This document shows, piece after piece, positions 44,538-54,046 of a stretch of 64,000 nucleotides of DNA. The notes beneath the pieces are model-generated. The model worked only from the letters and a program-made list of their open reading frames with translations. It did not search any database and was not told where the DNA came from. Where the stretch lies: positions 62,001 through 126,000 of the forward strand of contig DPXQ01000087.1 in the NCBI GenBank assembly GCA_003527225.1, given 5' to 3'. The stretch's first letter is position 1. Every line of letters begins with the position of its first letter. The position numbers were made by a program, and so were the translations under genes. The stretch is from Rhizobium sp. (GTDB taxonomy: Bacteria; Pseudomonadota; Alphaproteobacteria; Rhizobiales; Rhizobiaceae).

Positions 44538-46211
44538 TCAGTTTTCGCCCGAAAGCAGTTTTGCCGCAGCCGCCCGCGCTTCCTCGGTGATCGAGGCACC
44601 AGCCAGCATGCGGGCGATTTCTTCCTTGCGGTGTTCCGGTTCCATGGTGGCAACCTTCGTCGCGATCTTGTCGCCGTTGTCACTCGACGGCCCCTTGGAG
44701 ATCAACAGATGGGTCGCGGCGCGCGCGGCGACCTGCGGCGCATGGGTCACGGAGAGAACCTGTACGCGATCGGAAAGCCGTTTCAAGCGCTGGCCGATCG
44801 CATCCGCGACTGCGCCGCCGACACCCGTGTCGATCTCATCAAAGACCAGAGTCGGCGCAGAACCCCGATCGGCGAGCGCCACCTTGAGCGCCAGCAGGAA
44901 ACGCGAAAGCTCCCCGCCGGAAGCCACCTTCATGATCGGCCCTGGTCGGGTGCCCGGATTCGTCTGGACATGGAATTCGATCGTATCGATACCCTCGGAC
45001 GTTGCTGCGGAAGGATCGGTGATTACCTCGACCATGAAGCGGGCGCGTTCGAGCTTCAATGCCGGAAGCTCCGCCATGACGGCCTCGGACAGGGTCAAAG
45101 CCGCGTTCTGGCGCTTGTCCGAAAGCGACATGGCAAGATGGTCGTAGTGAGCCCGAGCCTCGATGACCGACGCTTCCATATGGCCGAGCCTTTCCTCGCC
45201 GGCATCGAGCTCGGCAAGATCCGCTATCATCTTCTCGGCGAGTGCCGGAAGCCCTGTGACCGGTACGGAATATTTCCGCCCCGCAGCCCTTAGCGCGAAA
45301 AGCCGTTCCTCGACGCGTTCGAGTTCATGGGGGTCGAATTCCGTTCGCCGGAGCGCCGCCTCGACCTCCATCTGGGCATTGGAAAGATTGTCCAGAGCCG
45401 CATCGAGCAATTGGACCGTATCCTCGAGCAGGCCTGGCGCCTCATGGCTCTTGCGCTCGAGCCTGCGCACCAGCGAAGCAATCAGCGGAACCGGCGAGCT
45501 GTTTCCATTCAGGAACTCCGAGGCCTCGGCGATGTCGCCGGCAATCCGCTCGGACTTCTGCATCTGCGCCCGCCTCTCGGCAAGCTCTTCCTCCTCGCCG
45601 TCCTGCGGCGAAAGCGTTTCCAGCTCTTCGACGGATGCGCGCAGATAATCCGCTTCGCGCGCCGCCGCCTCGACGCGGGCCCTATGCGTCTTCAGCACCC
45701 GCTCCGCATCCTTCCAGCGGCGATAGGCATCGCCAACCAGGTCAGCCTCCCCGCCAAGCCCTGCAAAGGCATCGAGCAGCATGCGGTGCGCGTCGGTATC
45801 GACCAGTGCCCGGTCGTCATGTTGTCCGTGGATCTCGACAAGAAGCTGGCCCGCCTGTCGCATCAGCTGCACGCTGACCGGCTGGTCGTTGATGAAAGCT
45901 CGCGTACGTCCATCGGCGGATTGGACGCGCCGGAAGATCAAGTCGCCGTCGTCATCGACACTGTTCTCGCGCAGCAGTTCGCGGACCGGGTGCACGTTCG
46001 CAACGTCGAAGACGGCGGTCACCTGGCCCTTGTCTTCGCCGTGGCGAACAAGCGAGCCGTCGCCACGGCCTCCCAGCGCCAGCGAGAGGCTGTCGAGCAG
46101 GATGGATTTTCCGGCGCCTGTCTCGCCGGTCAGCACTGACAGCCCTGCCTCAAAGGCAAGATCAAGCCGCTCGATCAATACGATATCGCGGATCGATAGC
46201 TGGACCAGCAT
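44538..46211 (-). CDS. recN: DNA repair protein RecN
   Basis: An SMC-like ATPase of double-strand-break repair, 557 residues. Walker A is LTGETGAGKSILLDSLSLALGGR at about 29-40; the Q-loop/hinge area with two coiled-coil arms spans about 150-370; the ABC signature is KVASGGELSRFLLALKVAL; Walker B is TLVFDEIDTGVGGAVADAIG; and the H-loop is VLSVTHAPQVAARA. The opening VQLSIRDIVLIERLDLAFEAGL is typical. It lies 34 bases downstream of bamD on the same strand, a common proteobacterial pairing. Confidence 0.97.
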   Translation of the reverse strand: MLVQLSIRDIVLIERLDLAFEAGLSVLTGETGAGKSILLDSLSLALGGRGDGSLVRHGEDKGQVTAVFDVANVHPVRELLRENSVDDDGDLIFRRVQSADGRTRAFINDQPVSVQLMRQAGQLLVEIHGQHDDRALVDTDAHRMLLDAFAGLGGEADLVGDAYRRWKDAERVLKTHRARVEAAAREADYLRASVEELETLSPQDGEEEELAERRAQMQKSERIAGDIAEASEFLNGNSSPVPLIASLVRRLERKSHEAPGLLEDTVQLLDAALDNLSNAQMEVEAALRRTEFDPHELERVEERLFALRAAGRKYSVPVTGLPALAEKMIADLAELDAGEERLGHMEASVIEARAHYDHLAMSLSDKRQNAALTLSEAVMAELPALKLERARFMVEVITDPSAATSEGIDTIEFHVQTNPGTRPGPIMKVASGGELSRFLLALKVALADRGSAPTLVFDEIDTGVGGAVADAIGQRLKRLSDRVQVLSVTHAPQVAARAATHLLISKGPSSDNGDKIATKVATMEPEHRKEEIARMLAGASITEEARAAAAKLLSGEN

Positions 46212-46245
46212 GGGCTCTCAAATCTCACGTGGCTGGAGCTGTGGA

Positions 46246-47094
46246 TCAGCTCCCGATCAGGATCTTCTTGCCGGCCCTGGCGATCCAGGAGCCTGCATTT
46301 TCGCGCGGCTCAAGGCCGCCGGTCTGCAGGAGCTTGTAGGAGTCCGAATACCACTGGCTGTCAGGATAGTTATGTCCCAGGACCGCGGCGGCCGTCTGCG
46401 CCTCCTGAACAACGCCGAGTGCGAAATAGGCCTCAACGAGGCGGGCAAGCGCTTCCTCGACCTGGTTGGTCGTCGGATACTTTTCGACCACGACGCGGAA
46501 ACGCGAAATGGCGGCGAGATATTCCTTGCGCTCGAGGTAGTAGCGGCCGACCTGCATTTCCTTGCCTGCGAGTTGGTCGCGTGCAAAGCGGAGCTTGACC
46601 TGTGCATCTTCGACGTACTCGGAGTCCGGATAATTATCCACGACCGCCTGCATGGCCTCGATGGTCTGGAGCGAGCTCTTCTGGTCCTGCGTCACGTTGA
46701 CGATCTGCTTCCAGTACGAAAGGCCGATAAGGTACTGCACATAGGCCGAATCGTCCGAGCGCGGATAGAGGTTGAGATAGCGCTTGCCCGTCGTGGTGGC
46801 CTCGGTGTAGCGCGCCAGGCGATACTTCACGAAGGTGCTCATGACGAGCGCCTTACGCGACCATTCCGAGAACGGGTGCTGGGCATCGACGGCATCGAAC
46901 TTGCGGCCGGCTTCGGCCATATTGCCTGCCTTGATGTTGGCAAGCCCCTGATTGTACAGCACTTCGGGCGGATCTGTCTCAGCAGCGAGCTTGGTGATAT
47001 CGATATCGGGATCGGACTGGCATGCCGCGAGCATGGAACCGGTCACCGTCATCATCAAACATACACTGGCAATACGCGCTGCGTTCTTTACCAT
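46246..47094 (-). CDS. bamD: Outer-membrane protein assembly lipoprotein BamD
   Basis: A lipoprotein subunit of the BAM complex that inserts outer-membrane proteins. The 282-residue protein has a type II signal sequence with lipobox MLAAC (about residue 24) and then TPR repeats: [41 protein letters not shown], then [11 protein letters not shown], and a further repeat ending [30 protein letters not shown]. The frame opens back to 47202; the ATG at 47094 is chosen because AGGA lies six bases upstream and it starts the signal sequence. It precedes recN. Confidence 0.96.
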   Translation of the reverse strand: MVKNAARIASVCLMMTVTGSMLAACQSDPDIDITKLAAETDPPEVLYNQGLANIKAGNMAEAGRKFDAVDAQHPFSEWSRKALVMSTFVKYRLARYTEATTTGKRYLNLYPRSDDSAYVQYLIGLSYWKQIVNVTQDQKSSLQTIEAMQAVVDNYPDSEYVEDAQVKLRFARDQLAGKEMQVGRYYLERKEYLAAISRFRVVVEKYPTTNQVEEALARLVEAYFALGVVQEAQTAAAVLGHNYPDSQWYSDSYKLLQTGGLEPRENAGSWIARAGKKILIGS

Positions 47095-47401
47095 TACCGA
47101 TCCTAAATGACTCATTCGACAGATCCCAATTGCAGCGCCGCCTGAAAACCGTCGCTTCCGAATGGCGTTTCTAGCCATAAAAGCAGGGCGAGAGCAACGC
47201 AATGATGGTGATTTAACGCAAATTTGTGGCAGGCCAAAAGTAATTCCGCGGAAAAGTTGCCCATGTGCAGCGGCCAGAGCAGTAATTATCCTGCATTTCG
47301 ACGTCTGCGTAGTCGCGATTCCGGAGCGCTGGCCTGCAATGACCGTGCCTAAACGACAAAAACCGCCCAGTCAGGGCGGTTTTCAGAGAGCGAGGAAGTA
47401 T
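47095..47401. other. Intergenic interval between lpxC and bamD
   Basis: About 307 bases. It holds the lpxC terminator (47358-47383) and, next to it, an AT-rich stretch (about 47205-47230, including TTTAACGCAAATTTG) that may belong to the bamD promoter. No gene is supported on either strand. Confidence 0.7.
47358..47383 (-). terminator. Intrinsic terminator after lpxC
   Basis: AAAACCGCCC (47359-47368) and GGGCGGTTTT (47374-47383) form a 10-bp stem with a 5-base loop, and on the minus strand it ends in TTTTT. It lies 18 bases beyond the lpxC stop, separating lpxC from bamD. Confidence 0.9.
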
Positions 47402-48355
47402 TCACGCCGACCAGGGCGCGAATTCAGGAACATTTACCGCCACGAATTCCCTTGCCCGGACCTGCTGGCTGCGTGCCGGTGCCTCGACCACTTCATAGGC
47501 ATCACGGTTTCCGAGCAGCGCCTTGAGCGCATTGGCGTTGAGCTTGTGTCCGCCACGATAGGAGCGGTAGCAGCCGATGAACTGGGCACCGGCCAGAGCA
47601 AGGTCGCCGACCGCGTCCAGCGTCTTGTGGCGGACGAACTCATCAGCGTAGCGAAGCCCTTCCATGTTGATGACGGTATTGTCGTCCGAAATCACCACGG
47701 AATTTTCCAGCGACGAGCCGAGCGCGAAACCGGCTGCCCAAAGGCGCTCGACATCACGCATGAAACCGAATGTGCGCGCCCGCGACAGTTCCGTACGGAA
47801 GGTAGAGGCGGTCAGGTCGCCCTCCCAGCCCTGCCGGCCGATCAGCGGGCAATCGAAATCGATCTCCACCTCGAATCGCGTACCGTCGTGCGGACGGAAT
47901 TCCGCCCAGGAGGCGCCCGATTCGATCCGGACGGGTTTGGTGACCCGGATATAGCGCCGCTTGACGCCGAGATTCTTGATGCCGACCTGATCAATGAGTT
48001 CGATGAACGGAGCCGAACTGCCGTCCATGATCGGCATTTCCGCTCCATCGACCTCGACCACGAGATTGTCGAGACCAAGCGCATAAATGGCTGCCATGAC
48101 GTGTTCGACCGTCGCGATCGAACTCGCTGGCGAAAGGCCCAGCACCGTGCAAAGATCCGTGTTCCCGACCTGGGCAGAGACTGCCTTGAGCTCGGTGACA
48201 TTGCCGTCGCCATGCAGACGGTTGAATACTACCCCCGTGCCGGCTTCGGCCGGAAGGAAACTGATCGTCACCGGAGTACCGGAGTGCACCCCGATGCCCG
48301 TCAGACTGACCGGCGCTGCGATTGTGGTCTGAAAACCCAGCAATCCGATTGCCAT
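47402..48355 (-). CDS. lpxC: UDP-3-O-acyl-N-acetylglucosamine deacetylase
   Basis: The committed, zinc-dependent step of lipid A synthesis. The 317-residue protein starts LLGFQTTIAAPVSLTGIGVHSGTPVTISFLPA, and shows ATVEHVMAAIYALGLDNLVVEVDG (first zinc His and active-site Glu region), PIMDGSSAPFI, and the second metal motif FVRHKTLDAVGDLALAG (His and Asp). It ends with the GGHKLNANALKAL region. The ATG at 48355 is the usual start; the frame opens back to 48391. It has its own long upstream region and terminator, so it is probably a single-gene unit after ftsZ. Confidence 0.97.
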   Translation of the reverse strand: MAIGLLGFQTTIAAPVSLTGIGVHSGTPVTISFLPAEAGTGVVFNRLHGDGNVTELKAVSAQVGNTDLCTVLGLSPASSIATVEHVMAAIYALGLDNLVVEVDGAEMPIMDGSSAPFIELIDQVGIKNLGVKRRYIRVTKPVRIESGASWAEFRPHDGTRFEVEIDFDCPLIGRQGWEGDLTASTFRTELSRARTFGFMRDVERLWAAGFALGSSLENSVVISDDNTVINMEGLRYADEFVRHKTLDAVGDLALAGAQFIGCYRSYRGGHKLNANALKALLGNRDAYEVVEAPARSQQVRAREFVAVNVPEFAPWSA

Positions 48356-48444
48356 ATAACAATGCCTTCTATCATGCAGATCCCGAGCCATTCACCATTT
48401 CGGAAAAGAGGCTCGTTCCCGCTCATGCTATCAAAGGGAAAGAA

Positions 48445-48460
48445 GGCGCAACCTTGCGCC
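48445..48460. promoter_or_regulatory. Inverted repeat upstream of lpxC
   Basis: GGCGCAA (48445-48451) and TTGCGCC (48454-48460) form a perfect 7-base inverted repeat with a 2-base centre, 85-105 bases before the lpxC start. It could be an operator or an RNA hairpin in the lpxC leader. Confidence 0.35.
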
Positions 48461-48572
48461 GATTCCGACCCTGTCCCGATCTCATACATATGGACAGCCG
48501 CCTCATATTCCAAATCACTGTTTCTTTCGCTTTGTAACGAAGACAGGTGATTGAAAACAAACAGTAATATAG

Positions 48573-48586
48573 GCTGCGGCCGCAGC
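48573..48586. repeat. 14-base palindrome between ftsZ and lpxC
   Basis: GCTGCGG-CCGCAGC is a perfect palindrome just beyond the ftsZ terminator, flanked by AT-rich sequence (TAATATA and ATATATA). It may form part of a second hairpin or bind a protein in the lpxC promoter region. Confidence 0.5.
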
Positions 48587-48589
48587 ATA

Positions 48590-48624
48590 TATAACAAAGC
48601 GCCCGGGTCTTTCGACCCGGGCGC
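48590..48624 (-). terminator. Intrinsic terminator after ftsZ
   Basis: GCGCCCGGGTC (48599-48609) and GACCCGGGCGC (48614-48624) form a perfect 11-bp GC-rich stem with a 4-base loop (GAAA on the minus strand), followed on the minus strand by TTTGTTATAT. It lies 22 bases past the ftsZ stop and closes the division-gene transcript. Confidence 0.9.
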
Positions 48625-48646
48625 CCGAACATAGATATGCGTCAGA

Positions 48647-50383
48647 TCAGTTCGACTGCCGGCGCAGGAAAGCCGGGATCTCGAGCTGATCATCCTCATG
48701 GGACACTCGCGACTGTGGAACGGCGCGGCCCTGATCGTCAAGCTGGCCGCGGCGCGGCGCATAGAGGCTGGCTTCCGGCGACAGGGCACGGCGCTGCTGG
48801 GAGGCCGCGGCCGGTGCCGGTGCGGTCATGTCGGCATTCACCGGCTCCTCGTCCTGATGGCGGCCGAGAGAGTTGGTAATGCGCTTCAGGAGCCCCATCG
48901 GTCCACGCTCGTCCTGTGCGGCCGGCGCAGCAGCATGGGCGCGGTGATCCAGCTCGGCGCGAACAACCGGCGGGAAGTCCTCGACCTTAGGCATGCGAAC
49001 CGGCTCGACGACCTGGCGAACCGGCTGGACATCAGGCTCGCTGCGAACCGGAGCCGGCTGTACCGGAGCGACCGGGCGGCTCATGACCGGAGCCGGAGCA
49101 GCAACTGGCTCTGCCGGCGCACGGTTCACGGGCTGCGGCTCAGCCGGAGCCATGGAGGTGAAGAGCTTGCTCTGCGGACGGAACTCCGGCTCGGCCGGCT
49201 GCTGAACGCTGGCCGTCTGGCGCGTCATTGCGATTTCGAGTTCGCGTTCCATCTCCGCTTCGGCGGAACGGATGGTTTCTGCGACCGAATCGACCTTTGG
49301 TGCCTGCGTCATGGCAGGCTGATATGCGGCCGGTGCCGGAGCAACGGCCGCGGAAGGACGGACAAGTGTCTTTGCGACCGGTGCTGCTTCGTAAGCCTTG
49401 CCGGCAGCCATGTTGGCTGCGCGATCGATCCCCGTAGCAACCACGGAGACGCGGATCAGGCCCTCGAGCGCTTCGTCGAAGGTCGCGCCAAGGATGATAT
49501 TGGCATCCGGATCCACTTCCTCGCGGATGCGGGTCGCGGCTTCGTCGACTTCGAAGAGGGTGAGATCGCGACCGCCCGTGATCGAGATCAGCAGGCCTTG
49601 CGCACCCTTCATCGAGGTTTCGTCCAGGAGCGGGTTGGCGATTGCCGCTTCTGCCGCCTGCATTGCACGGCCCGGTCCCGAAGCCTCGCCCGTACCCATC
49701 ATTGCACGACCCATCTCCCGCATGACCGAACGAACGTCGGCGAAGTCGAGATTGATCAGGCCTTCCTTGACCATCAGGTCGGTGATGCAGGCAACACCGG
49801 AGTAGAGAACCTGGTCGGCCATGGCAAAGGCGTCGGCGAAAGTGGTCTTGTCGTTAGCGATACGGAAGAGATTCTGGTTCGGGATGACGATCAGGGTATC
49901 GACCGACTTCTGCAGTTCCTCGATTCCCGATTCGGCGAGGCGCATGCGGCGCTGGCCTTCGAAATGGAACGGCTTCGTGACCACACCAACCGTGAGGATA
50001 CCCTTGTTGCGGGCAGCCTGAGCTACGACCGGAGCCGCACCCGTGCCGGTGCCGCCGCCCATGCCGGCAGTGACAAAGCACATATGGGTACCGTTCAGGT
50101 GATCGATGATTTCATCGATGCATTCTTCCGCAGCAGCACGACCGACTTCCGGCTGCGATCCGGCGCCGAGGCCTTCCGTAACACTAGCGCCGAGCTGGAT
50201 GATGCGGTCAGCCTTGGTCATGGTCAGCGCCTGGGCATCAGTGTTGGCGACGACGAAATCGACGCCCTGAAGACCCGCCGTGATCATGTTATTCACGGCG
50301 TTACCACCGCCGCCACCGACCCCGAAGACGGTAATCCGAGGCTTCAGCTCGGTAATATCTGGCTTTTGCAGCTGTATGGTCAT
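48647..50383 (-). CDS. ftsZ: Cell division protein FtsZ
   Basis: The tubulin-like GTPase that forms the Z-ring. The 578-residue protein has the GTPase core in residues about 15-320: [28 protein letters not shown], the tubulin signature [17 protein letters not shown], then [11 protein letters not shown] and [13 protein letters not shown]. Residues about 330-560 are a long Pro/Ala/Glu-rich linker. The extreme C-terminus [15 protein letters not shown] is the conserved peptide that binds FtsA and other partners. The ATG at 50383 is decided by AAGGA eight bases upstream. It is last in the ftsQ-ftsA-ftsZ order and closed by a strong terminator. Confidence 0.98.
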   Translation of the reverse strand: MTIQLQKPDITELKPRITVFGVGGGGGNAVNNMITAGLQGVDFVVANTDAQALTMTKADRIIQLGASVTEGLGAGSQPEVGRAAAEECIDEIIDHLNGTHMCFVTAGMGGGTGTGAAPVVAQAARNKGILTVGVVTKPFHFEGQRRMRLAESGIEELQKSVDTLIVIPNQNLFRIANDKTTFADAFAMADQVLYSGVACITDLMVKEGLINLDFADVRSVMREMGRAMMGTGEASGPGRAMQAAEAAIANPLLDETSMKGAQGLLISITGGRDLTLFEVDEAATRIREEVDPDANIILGATFDEALEGLIRVSVVATGIDRAANMAAGKAYEAAPVAKTLVRPSAAVAPAPAAYQPAMTQAPKVDSVAETIRSAEAEMERELEIAMTRQTASVQQPAEPEFRPQSKLFTSMAPAEPQPVNRAPAEPVAAPAPVMSRPVAPVQPAPVRSEPDVQPVRQVVEPVRMPKVEDFPPVVRAELDHRAHAAAPAAQDERGPMGLLKRITNSLGRHQDEEPVNADMTAPAPAAASQQRRALSPEASLYAPRRGQLDDQGRAVPQSRVSHEDDQLEIPAFLRRQSN

Positions 50384-50481
50384 TTTACCCGTTCCTTCTT
50401 TCTCTGGCCGCATCGCCACGCCGGCCTGGTCATTTCAACTCTTCTCGCCCGTTCTTTGGCCACCACGGCCCGGGCAGAAAC

Positions 50482-51813
50482 TCAAAAACTTTCTTTCAGC
50501 CATTGCCCGACACGGGCGATCCGGCTGTTTCCGCTGCTGAAGGGCGAGAACAATCCGCCCTGCCCGGCATGCGTTTCCTGATCCGCGACCTGCGGATAGA
50601 TCATCAGGCCAACCGCGGTCGAAAAGGCTGGTCCCTTGGCAGCCGCCGGCAGTCCGGCAACACCCATCGGACGTCCGATCCGCACGTTGCGCGCCAGAAT
50701 CCGCCGAGCTGCTTCCGGCAGTCCCGTAAGCTGACTCGCACCTCCTGTCAGCACCACCCGCTTGCCCACGACCGGACTGAAACCGGACTGCTGGATTCGG
50801 TCGCGCAACAATTCCAGTGTTTCCTCGATCCGGGCGCGGATAATGCGCGTTACCAGTGCGCGCGGCACCTGAGTCGGTTGATCGCGGTCGTCCTCGCCGA
50901 TCGGCGGGACAGAGATCACGTCGCGCTCATCGGCGCTGTTGGCGAGTGCCGAGCCGTGTACGACCTTGAGGCGCTCCGCGTCTTCAATCCGCGTCGAAAG
51001 TCCCCGCGCCAGATCGGTCGTGACGTGATGGCCACCGAGAGCGATTGCATCCGTATGGATGAGTTTTCCTTCCGCGAAGACCGAAATCGTGGTCATCCCG
51101 CCGCCCATGTCGATCGCCGCGCAGCCGAGTTCAACCTCGTCGTCGACGAGAGCCGCAAGGCCGCTCGCATAAGGAGTCGCGACGACGCCCTCGACGGACA
51201 GATGCGCACGGTTGATACAGAGTTCCAGATTCCGCAGAGCCGGGCGCTCAGCGGTTACCACATGCATATCGACGCCGAGTACATCCCCATACATGCCGAG
51301 CGGATCGCGCACGCCGCGCTCGCCGTCCAGCGAGAACCCGGTAGGCAGGGAATGCAGAACCACGCGGTCGAGTTTCTGCGACTGCTGACCGGCAGCGACA
51401 AGCACTTTCCTCAGGTCGCTAGATTCGACTTCCTGTCCACCGAGATCGATCGTGGCGGTATAGACATCGCTTGCGATCCGGCCGGCAGAAACATTGACGA
51501 TCAGGCTCTCCACCGTCAGGCCGGCCATGCGTTCGGCGGCATCTACAGCCAACCGGATGACATTCTCGACGGCATCGAGATCGGCGATTACACCAGACTT
51601 CACTCCGCGCGACCGCTGATGCCCGATACCGATGATCTCGACACTGTGGGTGCGCCCGGGCAGAACCGAGCTCTCCTTGCGCGGCGTGAGACGGCCGATC
51701 ATGCAGACAACCTTAGTCGAGCCGATATCAAGCACCGAAACGACGTGAGACCGCTTGGAAGAAAGCGGCTTCAGACGCGGTAGACCGAAATGGGCGCCCC
51801 CGAAAACACTCAT
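50482..51813 (-). CDS. ftsA: Cell division protein FtsA
   Basis: An actin-like ATPase that anchors FtsZ to the membrane. The 443-residue protein has the phosphate-1 motif VSVLDIGSTKVVCMIG at about 25-40, the FtsA-specific 1C domain (SRGVKSGVIADLDAVENVIRLAVDAAERMAG), GCAAIDMGGGMTTISVF (phosphate 2), and VVLTGGASQLTGLPEAARRI (adenosine). The C-terminal RVGQWLKESF is the amphipathic membrane-targeting helix. Its start overlaps the ftsQ stop by four bases; a 98-base gap separates it from ftsZ. Confidence 0.97.
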   Translation of the reverse strand: MSVFGGAHFGLPRLKPLSSKRSHVVSVLDIGSTKVVCMIGRLTPRKESSVLPGRTHSVEIIGIGHQRSRGVKSGVIADLDAVENVIRLAVDAAERMAGLTVESLIVNVSAGRIASDVYTATIDLGGQEVESSDLRKVLVAAGQQSQKLDRVVLHSLPTGFSLDGERGVRDPLGMYGDVLGVDMHVVTAERPALRNLELCINRAHLSVEGVVATPYASGLAALVDDEVELGCAAIDMGGGMTTISVFAEGKLIHTDAIALGGHHVTTDLARGLSTRIEDAERLKVVHGSALANSADERDVISVPPIGEDDRDQPTQVPRALVTRIIRARIEETLELLRDRIQQSGFSPVVGKRVVLTGGASQLTGLPEAARRILARNVRIGRPMGVAGLPAAAKGPAFSTAVGLMIYPQVADQETHAGQGGLFSPFSSGNSRIARVGQWLKESF

Positions 51814-52736
51814 ATACTCTGCCCCGCCTTCTTGAGTGCCTTGTCCCGCTGCTCGAGTGCGACCTGGCGGCGCGCCTGCGCTTCGGGCGTCAGCTGGATA
51901 GCTGTCCGGTCAGGCAGACGCAGATCGATGGCTGCGATATCGCGCGCCAGCACCTGCTGCTCCGCCTGGAGGCGGGACAGGAGCGCAAGAGCGGCGTCAA
52001 GCCCCTCTTCAGGAAGCTTGACGACGATCCCGCTATCGAGATGGATATCCCAGCGGCGGCTCGCGACCCGCACATACGCCTTGACCCGCGACGCTATCTC
52101 CGGCCACCGGGCAAATTCGGACTCCACGGACGCAGCCGCAACCTCCGCATCGCGGCCGACAAAGAGCGGCAACACCGAGAACTTGTTGTCGCGCAGCGGT
52201 CCAATGACACTGCCGTTCCGCTCGATCAGGGACAACTCCGAACCATGTTGCCAGATACCGTATGCCTTGCGCTCATGCAGGACCACTTCAACGGTATTCG
52301 GATAGATCTTGCGTACTTCGGCCGATTCGACCCAGGGAAGACCGGAGAGCGACCGTCGTGATGCGTCGATATCGAGCGCCAGCAACGACGTCGTGCCGTC
52401 CAGCCCGAGAAGCTGAAGAATATCGATCTCCGAGGTCTGCTCGTTGCCAACAACCCTCACATCCTCGACCGCAAATCCAGCGATGGACGTAAGCGACTGC
52501 ACGACTGCGGGCCCATGACCACCGACCTCAATACCGTAGACCGAGACGAAAGAGCAGAAACCGGCGAATGAAACCGTGCCAAGATGCCGGGGAATGGATA
52601 TCCGGCCAGAGCAGAGACCGACAACAAACCGCGCAACCCTGCGCATCGGACGCGGCAAGACCACCGCCTCGCCGGAAGACGAAGCAGCAGCACGCCCAGC
52701 CTGGGTATCCAGCCTATTGCCGCTCAGCGCAAACAC
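51810..52736 (-). CDS. ftsQ: Cell division protein FtsQ
   Basis: A bitopic divisome protein that links FtsB/FtsL to the early ring. The 308-residue protein has a basic cytoplasmic N-terminus, a membrane helix at about 52-72 ([22 protein letters not shown]), a POTRA domain ([41 protein letters not shown]) and the FtsQ domain. The frame opens to a TTG at 52757; the GTG at 52736 (product [10 protein letters not shown]) is preferred because GGAGGA lies six bases upstream. With this start it overlaps the end of ddl by 13 bases and the start of ftsA by four. Confidence 0.95.
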   Translation of the reverse strand: MFALSGNRLDTQAGRAAASSSGEAVVLPRPMRRVARFVVGLCSGRISIPRHLGTVSFAGFCSFVSVYGIEVGGHGPAVVQSLTSIAGFAVEDVRVVGNEQTSEIDILQLLGLDGTTSLLALDIDASRRSLSGLPWVESAEVRKIYPNTVEVVLHERKAYGIWQHGSELSLIERNGSVIGPLRDNKFSVLPLFVGRDAEVAAASVESEFARWPEIASRVKAYVRVASRRWDIHLDSGIVVKLPEEGLDAALALLSRLQAEQQVLARDIAAIDLRLPDRTAIQLTPEAQARRQVALEQRDKALKKAGQSI

Positions 52737-53650
52737 GACGCATCCTCCACCATCCAACGGACGAACTCACCAAAACCATAGCCAGCATATGCAGCCATTT
52801 CGGGCACCAGCGAGGTCGAGGTCATGCCGGGCTGCGTGTTGATTTCCAGCCAGACAAGCTCGCCATCCTCGGAAAAACGATCGTCGTAACGGAAGTCAGA
52901 CCGGCTGACGCCACGGCACCCGACCGCCTGATGCGCCTTGAGTGCCAATTGTTGTATTTTTTGGTAAATTTTCGGTGAAATTTCCGCCGGCAAAACGTGT
53001 TTAGATCCGCCAGCAACATATTTGGAATCATAGTCGTAGAAACTGTGACCCAGGGGCACGATTTCGGTGACGCCGAGCGCCGTGCCGCCCATGACACCGC
53101 AGGTCAGCTCACGCCCGGCGACGTAGTGCTCGACCATGACCTGATCACCATAGCGCCACTCGGACGAGGACAGCACCTGCGGCGGATGCGACTGATCTTC
53201 CTTGACGATCACGACCCCGAAACTCGACCCCTCGCGCACCGGCTTGACCACATAGGGGGGCGCAATCGGATGCTCGGAACCGATATCGAAGCGCATCATG
53301 ATCCTGGCTTCAGCAACCGGCACGCCAGCGCCGGCAACCACGATCTTCGCCTGCCCCTTGTCCATGGCAAGGGCAGAGGCAAGGACGCCGGAATGGGTAT
53401 AGGGAATCTGCAGGTATTCCAGGATACCTTGGATGGTGCCGTCCTCGCCGAAGGGTCCATGGAGCGCGTTGAAGGCAACGTCCGGCTTCAGTTCCGCCAG
53501 CACCTGGCCGACGTCACGGCCGACATCGACCTTGGTGACCCGATAGCCTTCCCCTTCCAGGGCTTCGGCACAGGCATTCCCCGAGGACAAGCTGACGGGT
53601 CGCTCCGAAGAAAACCCGCCCATCAGGACGGCAACATGCTTGCCACTCAT
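52724..53650 (-). CDS. ddl: D-alanine--D-alanine ligase
   Basis: Joins two D-alanines with ATP for the peptidoglycan stem. The 308-residue protein is of the DdlB type in the dcw cluster: [42 protein letters not shown], the ATP-grasp region [15 protein letters not shown], and [38 protein letters not shown] (Mg ligands). The normal length and all motifs are present. Its end overlaps ftsQ. Upstream, 396 bases separate it from murB and contain TTAA boxes, so this gene may begin a ddl-ftsQ-ftsA-ftsZ transcript. Confidence 0.97.
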   Translation of the reverse strand: MSGKHVAVLMGGFSSERPVSLSSGNACAEALEGEGYRVTKVDVGRDVGQVLAELKPDVAFNALHGPFGEDGTIQGILEYLQIPYTHSGVLASALAMDKGQAKIVVAGAGVPVAEARIMMRFDIGSEHPIAPPYVVKPVREGSSFGVVIVKEDQSHPPQVLSSSEWRYGDQVMVEHYVAGRELTCGVMGGTALGVTEIVPLGHSFYDYDSKYVAGGSKHVLPAEISPKIYQKIQQLALKAHQAVGCRGVSRSDFRYDDRFSEDGELVWLEINTQPGMTSTSLVPEMAAYAGYGFGEFVRWMVEDASCLR

Positions 53651-54046
53651 TTACGCCCCCGGAATTAGTCAAGCCGAAAACACTATCTGGACGGTCCGTC
53701 GCACCTCCGAAGGGCGAAGCATTACCGTTGCCTTAGTAAAACGGCATTAAGGTTAATGAAGTGTTTACTTTGGTTAACCGACTGCAGAAATGCACCAGTT
53801 TCTTTCGAACACAACGGTCTGAGAAATGGAAACAAGCCATTGATAAAAATAGATTATTTCACACCGCATGCTCAGTCGCCGCGGGAATGGCCCAACCGCC
53901 CTCAGGTCTGCCCCGGCGGTCGGCGGCACACCACAGCGCTCCGCTGCGGGCAATTATTGCTGCGGGAATTGATTCTGCTCGACCCGAACGGGATCCGCAC
54001 GACGACTGTCGCCAGTGCCGCTCGCCCTTTTCTCACCGGCGTAAGC
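53651..54046. other. Gene-free gap between murB and ddl
   Basis: About 396 bases, the only large gap in the mur-fts run. No reading frame is supportable; a plus-strand frame at 53761-54069 is probably accidental. TTAA boxes near 53747-53777 are listed separately. The part from about 53880 to 54046 is GC-rich with no recognised element. Confidence 0.65.
53747..53779 (-). promoter_or_regulatory. TTAA-box cluster upstream of ddl, possible CtrA site
   Basis: Three TTAA boxes lie at 53747-53750, 53753-53756 and 53774-53777, including the palindrome GGTTAACC (53772-53779) and the inverted pair ATTAA-GG-TTAAT. On the minus strand TTAACC-AAAG-TAAAC is a partial match to the CtrA pattern TTAA-N7-TTAA. 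They lie 97-130 bases before the ddl start. CtrA control is known for division genes in related alphaproteobacteria; binding here is an inference. Confidence 0.4.

Noticed and set aside
43576..45147. A 523-codon plus-strand frame opposite phospholipase D and recN
   Set aside because: Spans two convincing minus-strand genes and has no domain of its own.
48698..50581. A 627-codon plus-strand frame opposite ftsZ
   Set aside because: Fully antisense to ftsZ, Arg/His-rich and low-complexity, with no ribosome binding site or family pattern.
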